Shown: positions 1 through 6,156 of the stretch, one piece after another
Layout of the letters: each line of letters begins with the position of its first letter
Position numbering within the stretch: position 1 is the first letter of the stretch
Source of the DNA: Gammaproteobacteria bacterium
GTDB lineage: Bacteria; Gemmatimonadota; Gemmatimonadetes; Longimicrobiales; Gaopeijiaceae
Direction: 5' to 3'
Length of the DNA: 6,156 nucleotides
Assembly: GCA_024638345.1 (NCBI GenBank)
Contig: JAHEKL010000174.1
Coordinates: 1 to 6,156, forward strand
Notes under the pieces: generated by a model
What the model was told of the DNA's origin: nothing
Seen by the model: only the letters and a program-made list of their open reading frames with translations
The model's database searches: none
Translations under genes and position numbers: made by a program

Positions 1-697
1 CCATTTCCCCGATCACAATGAGGAGGGCAGTGGCCGCGGCGCCGATGACGAGGCTGCGCCAAGGGAGGTGCCGGTCAGGCAGGTACCGGAAGATCAATGA
101 GAAGAGCGCCGTCAGCGCGGAGACAAAGATAACGGTCTCGAGGAGGTTGAATAACGACAGATCGAAGGGGAGATACTGCGCGATGAATGATCCGGAGGCC
201 GCGAGAGCGGCCCGCAGCAGTAGCGACAGGAGAATCAGCAATCCGATCGCGAGAACCAGGGCGAATGACAGGACCCGACCCCGGACGAGGCTCCGGATTG
301 CGCCCGCGCCTTTCGGCACTTGCCAGATTCGATTCAAAGACTCGCGAAGATGGGAGAATCCGGCGGTGGACGCCAAGGCTAGAGTAATCAGGGCGAGCGC
401 GCCGCCGAGTGGATCCGCGCGGCTCATCCATGGCGCTTCGATGAGACTCCCCAGGAGTTCTTCCGTTCGTGGGTCCGCGATTTCCAATACCGCTTCCATG
501 GCATATTCGCGCACCGCCTCCTGCTCCAGGAGGATCCCCGCTGCGCCAACGGCGATCACGAGAATCGGGGCGAGGGACGTCAGAGAGTAGAACGCCATCG
601 CGGCGCTCATCGTTGGAGCGTCGTGCTCGAGCCACCGCTTCGATGTCTCGACGATGAGACGGACTGGATCGCTGTCGAGTAGCCTGTGCACGGTCAC
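1..697 (-). CDS. YihY/BrkB-family (RBN-like) inner-membrane protein, 3' end outside window
   Basis: This is a polytopic inner-membrane protein of the YihY/virulence factor BrkB family, once misnamed ribonuclease BN; its exact molecular function is not settled. Counting from GTG at 697, 232 residues are visible before the window edge. The family signatures are clear: HDAPTMSAAMAFYSLTSLAP at about residues 25-44 leads into the first membrane helix (to about 57). The motif ESLNRIWQVP follows the second helix (PLGGALALITLALAS). Then come a third helix (SFALVLAIGLLILLSLLL), a fourth ending in the typical FRYLPDR motif, and a fifth beginning PWRSLVIGAAATALL. Family members usually have about six helices and 280-330 residues, so the last part lies outside the window. 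The start is uncertain: GTG 697, GTG 691 and GTG 748 are all in frame after a stop, none has a convincing ribosome binding site, and the first ATG (610) would cut into the conserved N-terminus. It is transcribed divergently from the DUF5916 gene. The family call is firm; the start is not. Confidence 0.88.
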   Translation of the reverse strand, partial: MTVHRLLDSDPVRLIVETSKRWLEHDAPTMSAAMAFYSLTSLAPILVIAVGAAGILLEQEAVREYAMEAVLEIADPRTEELLGSLIEAPWMSRADPLGGALALITLALASTAGFSHLRESLNRIWQVPKGAGAIRSLVRGRVLSFALVLAIGLLILLSLLLRAALAASGSFIAQYLPFDLSLFNLLETVIFVSALTALFSLIFRYLPDRHLPWRSLVIGAAATALLIVIGEM

Positions 698-980
698 CGT
701 AGTGAGGGGGTTGAGCGGGACGGAGCCTGGGGGGCTCGACGGACCCACGCCTACTTCAGCCGCTCCATGCTACTGCTTCAAGACGGTTCTAGGTCCGTGC
801 CTCCGACCTCTGACCGACTCACAGCGAGCTCGACCAGAGGTTCTGTTGTGGCCTTGCGCCGCGCTCTATTGTAGGCGCTTGGCGGGTGTAGTGGTCCCGA
901 GACAAAACCCGGGTCGCAATCGAGGAGGGGGCTCAAGTCGATGGGGTCAGGCTCATGGGTCTGCCGATGAGCGGCAGGGG
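698..980. promoter_or_regulatory. Divergent intergenic region between the membrane-protein gene and the DUF5916 gene
   Basis: About 280 bases separate the two divergent starts and should hold both promoters. I see no convincing sigma-70 pair. The best plus-strand candidate, TTGTGG at 846-851 and TATTGT at 867-872, has a short 15-base spacer and weak matches. The region holds a 7-bp inverted repeat (806-812 and 835-841) flanking an 8-bp palindrome (825-832). A plus-strand frame stays open from 654 and would add 109 residues to the DUF5916 protein, but its composition is not protein-like and it would bury the signal peptide, so I treat this stretch as non-coding. The role as a promoter region is inferred from gene arrangement only. 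Confidence 0.4.
806..841. repeat. 7-bp perfect inverted repeat with a 22-base spacer
   Basis: ACCTCTG at 806-812 is the reverse complement of CAGAGGT at 835-841; as RNA a further G-U pair could form at 805/842. The spacer contains the palindrome CGAGCTCG (825-832). It lies about 140 bases upstream of the DUF5916 start and could be a regulator binding site or a weak RNA stem. A match of this size can also arise by chance in a few hundred bases. Confidence 0.3.
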
Positions 981-3761
981 ATGATGCTCCGCCCACGGAG
1001 GGGCCTCCGCGCTCCGGTCCTGGTTCTCTGCTTCGTATTCTCGGCGCAGCCGCAAGAGGTGTTATCCCAGTCGACCGGGGAGTCACGCACAACCCCGCCT
1101 TCCTCGGCTGGACGATCTACTTCCTCGGACTACATCCACGACACGATGGCTCCGCAAGCCCGCGCCGCCAGGGCGTCGGAGCCGATTACGCTGGACGGGA
1201 GGCTGGACGAGTCCGTGTGGAGGACGGCTCCGGCGATCACCGAGTTCCTTCAGAGCATCCCCGACGAGGGTCAGAGAGCCAGCGAGGAGACCGAGGTAAG
1301 GATCCTATTTGACGACGAGAACATCTACGTCGGTGCCTGGCTTTGGGACAGCGGAGAGGTTCAAAACCGGATGTCACGTAAGGACGGAACCGTGCCGGAC
1401 GCGGATTTCTTCGTGGTCCTCTTCGATAGCTATCACGATCACCGCACAGCGTTCCGATTCGGCACCTGGCCTTCGGGGGTGAAGAAGGATCAGATCATCG
1501 TTGCGGGAGGAGGCCTACAGGACACCTCTTGGGATCCGGTCTGGGACCTCGAAACCACCATCACCGACGAGGGGTGGTTCGTGGAGATGCGGATACCCTT
1601 CAGCCAGCTCCGCTACGGGGCCGGGGACGGTGTTCAGAGCTGGGGGTTCCAGGCCGAGCGTCGCCTCCGGCGAAAGGGGGAGGACGTGGCGTGGGCCTTT
1701 ACTCCCCGAAGCGAGCCGCGCGGGGTCGCCCGTTACGGCCATCTGGATGGAATCGAGGGGATCTCTCAAGGGAGGCGTCTGGAACTCCTTCCCTTCGTCA
1801 CGGCGCGTGCAGAGTACCTTCAAGTGGCTCGCAGTGAAGTCGCTCCCTTCGCCAATCCATTTCGGAGCGGGTCGGACTACTTCGGCAACGCTGGACTCGA
1901 TCTCAAGTATCGCGTGGGGACCAACCTGACCCTCGACGCGACGGTGAACCCCGACTTCGGCCAGGTTGAGCTGGACCCCGCCGTAATCAACCTGACGGCT
2001 TTCGAGACACGATTCGAAGAGAAGCGTCCCTTTTTCGTGGAAGGGGCCGAGATCTTTCGGTTTGGAGACCTGGGGGGTCGGCCGGGAGGAACGGAGGCGC
2101 AACTCGTCTACTCGAGAAGGATCGGGCGGACGCCTCAGGGCTCGGTACCCGATGAGGCCGAATACTCGGACATCCCAGGATCTACGACGATTCTCGGGGC
2201 AGTGAAGCTCTCCGGAAAGACCGCCGGGGGTTGGTCGATCGGAGTCCTTGACGCGGTAACCGATCGGGTTCGGGCTCCGTGGACGGATAAGGAGGGCCGC
2301 AGTCAGACCGCGGAGGTGGAGCCCCGGACGAACTATCTGGCGGCGAGGCTGAGGCGCGACATACGGCAGGGCACTGGCTCGTTCGGGTTCTTGGCTACGA
2401 GCGTTCACCGTGACCTCGAAACCCAAGCTTTGGCGGGACGACTGCGATCCTCGGCGTATTCCCTTGGTGCGGATGGCCGGATCGAGTGGGACAGCCAGAA
2501 GTGGATGTTGGCTGGCAAACTCTCGGGGAGTCGTTTGGCGGGGAGTTCCGACGCGATCATCCGCACGCAGAGGAGCTCTGCTCGCTACATGGACCGGCCC
2601 GATGCCGATCACTTGGATTTCGACCCGGGAGCCACGTCGCTCACGGGTTTCTACGGGAAACTCGACCTGCTGAAGCAGTCCGGCGCGTGGCAAGGTGGCG
2701 TTGGCATGACGGCAATCAGTCCGGGCTACGAGGTGAACGATCTCGGTTTCCAGACCTGGGCCGACCGAGTCGACCTGACGTCGAGGTTCGGATACGAGCA
2801 ACCGACTGCGGGAGAACACTTCCGGACTCTGAGTGTGACGGGTGGATCCACGGGCACCTTCAATTTCGGCGGTGAGGCCGTCTTCGCGGAGGCTGACCTG
2901 GCGCTTCGTGCACAACACGTAAGCTTCAATACCCTGAACCTTCGGGTCGCTCGTCAGTTTCGCGTATGGGACGACCGGCTGACCCGGGGAGGTGCGCTCA
3001 CCCGCCAGCCGGCAGGCTACTCGGGGAGTATCGAAGTTGAGACAGATCGACGCGAACCCTGGCAGGTGCGTGCTGCCATTGATTTCACGGAGGACTCGGC
3101 GGGCGGAAGGGGTCGTCGCGTCGAGGTGGGCCTCGGATTTCGCTTTCTCGAGATTGTCGAGGTCCAGGTGGTGCCGAGCGTGACTCGAACTCAGACAGCG
3201 GCGCAGTATGTGACGACCGTCTCGGATTCCACGGCGGTACGAACCTTCGGCGAGCGGTACGTCTTCGCACCGCTGGACCAGACTACGTTGGCGGTGGAGT
3301 CGCGCTTCAACGTCACCTTCACACCCGACCTCAGCTTCGAGCTATATGCTCAACCCTTCGTCTCTGGTGGCGAGTACGGCGATTTGATGGAGTTGCGGTC
3401 CCCGCGAACCTTTGACTTCCTGGTCTACGGACGGGACCAAGGCGTGGTGACGCGGGGAAGCGGCGGGGTCCGCACCATCGACCCAGACGGTACTGGTACC
3501 CGAAGCTTTCGGATCGACCCCCTCGACTTCAGCTTTCGCTCACTGCTCGGAAATGCAGTACTCAGATGGGAATGGCGTCCCGGGAGCACGTTGTTCTTGG
3601 TGTGGCAGCAAATCCGGTCGGAGGAGCTCCTGGATACCGCATCTCGGGAAAACGCTGGAACGGTCGGTGACTTTCGGCTAGGTCCCGACACTCGGGCGCT
3701 CTTCGGACTGGAGCCGGACAACCTCTTCATGCTGAAGGTGACTTACTGGCTAAACCCCTGA
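981..3761 (+). CDS. Secreted CBM9-like / DUF5916 outer-membrane beta-barrel protein
   Basis: This 926-residue protein is predicted to be exported and to sit in the outer membrane. From ATG 981, a basic n-region (RPRRGLR, residues 4-10) and a hydrophobic core (APVLVLCFVFSA, 11-22) make a signal peptide, with a plausible cleavage after VLS (27-29). A Ser/Thr-rich linker follows to about residue 66. The CBM9-like domain spans about 69-262: ITLDGRLDESVW (69-80), the strand motif ILFDDENIYVG (108-118), EMRIPF (202-207) and GVARYGHLDGI near its end. The DUF5916 barrel fills the rest, with hallmark motifs NPDFGQVELDP (323-333) and RPFFVEGAEIF (349-359), then YSRRIGR. The C-terminus LFMLKVTYWLNP ends in aromatic residues, as barrel proteins often do. 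The in-frame ATG pair at 981/984 follows GCAGGGG (974-980), which suits 984 slightly better as a ribosome binding site. The CBM9-like part suggests carbohydrate binding, but substrate and function of DUF5916 proteins are unknown. No neighbouring sugar-utilisation gene helps here. Confidence 0.92.
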   Translation: MMLRPRRGLRAPVLVLCFVFSAQPQEVLSQSTGESRTTPPSSAGRSTSSDYIHDTMAPQARAARASEPITLDGRLDESVWRTAPAITEFLQSIPDEGQRASEETEVRILFDDENIYVGAWLWDSGEVQNRMSRKDGTVPDADFFVVLFDSYHDHRTAFRFGTWPSGVKKDQIIVAGGGLQDTSWDPVWDLETTITDEGWFVEMRIPFSQLRYGAGDGVQSWGFQAERRLRRKGEDVAWAFTPRSEPRGVARYGHLDGIEGISQGRRLELLPFVTARAEYLQVARSEVAPFANPFRSGSDYFGNAGLDLKYRVGTNLTLDATVNPDFGQVELDPAVINLTAFETRFEEKRPFFVEGAEIFRFGDLGGRPGGTEAQLVYSRRIGRTPQGSVPDEAEYSDIPGSTTILGAVKLSGKTAGGWSIGVLDAVTDRVRAPWTDKEGRSQTAEVEPRTNYLAARLRRDIRQGTGSFGFLATSVHRDLETQALAGRLRSSAYSLGADGRIEWDSQKWMLAGKLSGSRLAGSSDAIIRTQRSSARYMDRPDADHLDFDPGATSLTGFYGKLDLLKQSGAWQGGVGMTAISPGYEVNDLGFQTWADRVDLTSRFGYEQPTAGEHFRTLSVTGGSTGTFNFGGEAVFAEADLALRAQHVSFNTLNLRVARQFRVWDDRLTRGGALTRQPAGYSGSIEVETDRREPWQVRAAIDFTEDSAGGRGRRVEVGLGFRFLEIVEVQVVPSVTRTQTAAQYVTTVSDSTAVRTFGERYVFAPLDQTTLAVESRFNVTFTPDLSFELYAQPFVSGGEYGDLMELRSPRTFDFLVYGRDQGVVTRGSGGVRTIDPDGTGTRSFRIDPLDFSFRSLLGNAVLRWEWRPGSTLFLVWQQIRSEELLDTASRENAGTVGDFRLGPDTRALFGLEPDNLFMLKVTYWLNP

Positions 3762-3763
3762 CC

Positions 3764-3781
3764 GCGCCGACCGGACGGCGC
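3764..3781. terminator. Possible hairpin terminator between convergent genes
   Basis: GCGCCG (3764-3769) and CGGCGC (3776-3781) form a perfect 6-bp GC-only stem around the 6-base loop ACCGGA. It starts 3 bases after the stop codon of the DUF5916 gene. No T-tract follows on either strand, so it is not a canonical intrinsic terminator; in a GC-rich organism it may still stabilise the 3' end or act with Rho. A second weaker pair, GACCG (3836-3840) and CGGTC (3851-3855), reaches the stop codon of the opposing kinase gene. Confidence 0.35.
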
Positions 3782-3854
3782 ATTGGGCGAAGCAACCCCG
3801 ATGGGATCGACGAAGCGCCGGGCGCGCGGATGGACGACCGATCCGGGGGACGGT

Positions 3855-5348
<1,494 letters not shown>

Positions 5349-5357
5349 CCACAGCCG

Positions 5358-5708
5358 CTACGAATCGCCGCCAGTTGCTGGCAGCTTCATTCGCGTCAGC
5401 ATCTCCTCGTATCCAGGGAGTCTTCGCAACGGCGCGAACCATGGTGAAGTAAGGGCACCCCATGCTAGCCAGGGGTCGCGTGCCTCGTAGGCCTCCTGTA
5501 GGAGCCCGAGAGCCTCTTCCGCCCTGCCGGCACACGCCGCGGCTAGCGCGATGGTAGAAGGCTGCACGTACTCCTGTCGGGATCGGGCCACTAGCTCCGC
5601 GTCGACCGCCGAGGCGTCCGCCGACCTCTCGGACTCGGCATAGAGCCTGCCCAGATTCGCCAGGGCCAGAGGATTCCGTCCAGATGCGGACAGCGCCCGT
5701 CGATACGC
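5358..5708 (-). CDS. TPR protein, C-terminal part after the frameshift
   Basis: This is the 3' continuation of the TPR gene, read in the frame one base back from the upstream part. It gives 116 residues from Ala (codon at 5708-5706) to the TAG at 5360-5358. It begins AYRRALSASGRNPLALANLG, which completes the TPR helix pair interrupted upstream (SEAEK joined to AYRRAL). It goes on through YVQPSTIALAAACAGRAEEA and YEARDPWLAW to the C-terminal PWFAPLRRLPGYEEMLTRM. This ending resembles the C-termini of TPR proteins fused to Ser/Thr kinase or winged-helix/TolB-like modules, where a YVxPxxIA segment is followed by an LRxxPxF-type close. If the frameshift is real, this part could be made only from an internal start such as GTG 5591, which overlaps the premature TAG of the upstream frame (5593-5591). 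It is more likely one gene with a sequence error or a pseudogene. The next gene starts 9 bases downstream. Confidence 0.75.
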   Translation of the reverse strand, partial: AYRRALSASGRNPLALANLGRLYAESERSADASAVDAELVARSRQEYVQPSTIALAAACAGRAEEALGLLQEAYEARDPWLAWGALTSPWFAPLRRLPGYEEMLTRMKLPATGGDS

Positions 5709-6156
5709 TTTTCCGCCTCCGAAAGGCGAGCGGCGCAGTGGTAGGCTGTCGCCAGCACAAACTGCCCCCAGTACGAATCCGGATCGGACTCCGCCCCTTT
5801 ACAGGCTTCCTCGACCGCCTCTCCTGCTCGACCGGCAAAGGCCAAGACATACGCAAGCATTGTGTGCGTGTATGCGGAAAGAGGGTCGATGTCCACTGCC
5901 ACTCGCGCCTCTGCGACCGCAGCTTCGTGGTCCCCTCTCGTCGCCTGCAGATACGCCACTGCGTGCCAACATCGGGCCTGAACGTAGCTCGGATTGAGCT
6001 CGAGGGAGCGCTGAAACTCGCGGCCCGCCGTTGGCCAGTCCCAATCCCGTACGAAGGCAATGATCGCGAGGGCATTGTGCGCCTCCGCGAGCTCCGGCGC
6101 CAGCGCGACGGCTCGGTCAGCCGCCTGACGAGCAGGGGGCCATGCTTCGGGGGGCG
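5591..6156 (-). CDS. TPR-repeat protein, N-terminally truncated by the window edge and frameshifted
   Basis: The open frame enters from the right edge (first full codon at 6154) and shows TPR helices for 149 residues. Motifs include AEAHNALAIIAFVRDWDW (23-40) with REFQRSLELNP, then the repeat YLQATRGDHEAAVAEARVAV with DIDPLSAYTH, and AYVLAFAGRAGEAVEEA. The DWDW signature followed by an LELNP-type helix is typical of TPR arrays in the C-terminal halves of bacterial TolB-like/winged-helix regulators and PknB-type kinases. TPR arrays bind protein partners. After Lys149 the frame turns into 38 Pro/Arg-rich residues (DGRCPHLDG, PRGRRTPRRS) and stops at TAG 5593-5591, while TPR homology continues in another frame from 5708. 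The natural protein therefore spans 5358-6156 and beyond, with one base missing near 5709-5712. The N-terminal output domain is not in the window, so kinase versus DNA-binding regulator cannot be decided. Confidence 0.78.
   Translation of the reverse strand, partial: PPEAWPPARQAADRAVALAPELAEAHNALAIIAFVRDWDWPTAGREFQRSLELNPSYVQARCWHAVAYLQATRGDHEAAVAEARVAVDIDPLSAYTHTMLAYVLAFAGRAGEAVEEACKGAESDPDSYWGQFVLATAYHCAARLSEAEKRIDGRCPHLDGILWPWRIWAGSMPSPRGRRTPRRSTRS
5709..5712 (-). other. Frameshift site in the TPR gene (run of four A on the coding strand)
   Basis: On the minus strand the codons read GAG GCG GAA AAG CGT, giving SEAEK then non-homologous sequence. Adding one A to the run would give GAA AAA GCG TAT CGA, that is EKAYRRAL, and restores an uninterrupted TPR frame to the stop at 5358. 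The simplest reading is a one-base deletion in an A homopolymer, either a sequencing or assembly error or a true inactivating mutation. Confidence 0.75.

Noticed and set aside
75..635. A 186-codon minus-strand frame over the YihY-family gene
   Set aside because: The product is Arg/Pro/Gly-rich and shifted from the frame that gives the hydrophobic YihY/BrkB motifs; it is a shadow.
846..872. Possible promoter TTGTGG / TATTGT upstream of the DUF5916 gene
   Set aside because: Only 3 of 6 and 4 of 6 consensus matches, with a 15-base spacer; not distinguishable from chance.
654..980. In-frame upstream extension of the DUF5916 gene from ATG 654
   Set aside because: It would place 109 low-complexity residues before a clear signal peptide and overlap the divergent membrane-protein gene, so ATG 981/984 is the better start.
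1028..1036. Lipobox reading of the DUF5916 signal peptide, with Cys17 as lipid anchor
   Set aside because: Cys17 lies inside the hydrophobic core (LVLCFVF) without Gly/Ala/Ser at the preceding position, so it does not fit a lipobox.
1515..2918. A 467-codon open frame on the minus strand opposite the DUF5916 gene
   Set aside because: Its product is rich in Arg, Pro and Ser with no recognisable motif, and it lies fully opposite a gene with clear family motifs. Long antisense frames are expected in GC-rich coding DNA.
5706..5716. Programmed -1 ribosomal frameshifting in the TPR gene
   Set aside because: The local heptamer G GAA AAG is not of the X XXY YYZ type (the P-site Glu tRNA would have to re-pair on GGA). 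I noticed no stimulatory stem or upstream Shine-Dalgarno-like site. A missing A is simpler.

Overview
The window looks like a piece of a GC-rich bacterial chromosome. The strongest lineage hint is the protein content: a secreted CBM9-like/DUF5916 outer-membrane protein together with a TolB/kinase-type TPR protein. That mix is common in Gemmatimonadota and also found in Acidobacteriota and Bacteroidota. Gemmatimonadota is my best guess, but it is inference; no rRNA or other taxonomic marker is present.

Layout from left to right: (1) the 5' part of a YihY/BrkB-family inner-membrane protein on the minus strand, cut by the left window edge; (2) a roughly 280-bp divergent intergenic region containing one 7-bp inverted repeat; (3) a complete plus-strand gene for a 926-residue secreted protein with an N-terminal CBM9-like domain and a DUF5916 beta-barrel domain; (4) a short convergent intergenic region with a perfect 6-bp-stem hairpin; (5) a complete minus-strand gene for a soluble histidine kinase with an N-terminal cyclic-nucleotide-binding domain; (6) immediately upstream of it on the same strand, the 3' half of a TPR-repeat protein, cut by the right window edge and split by a one-base frameshift at a four-base homopolymer.

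The TPR gene and the histidine kinase lie head to tail with only 9 bases between stop and start, so they are probably co-transcribed and may form a signalling pair. The TPR half has the sequence style of the C-terminal halves of TPR-bearing Ser/Thr kinases or winged-helix regulators, but the N-terminal domain that would decide this is outside the window. No cognate response regulator or nucleotide cyclase gene is visible. The left half (membrane protein and DUF5916 barrel) shows no obvious functional link to the signalling genes.

I see no tRNA, rRNA, CRISPR array, transposase, phage gene, toxin-antitoxin pair or defence system. Nothing here supports a wholly new system. The observations most worth a second look are the TPR frameshift and the kinase with its long insert between H box and N box.
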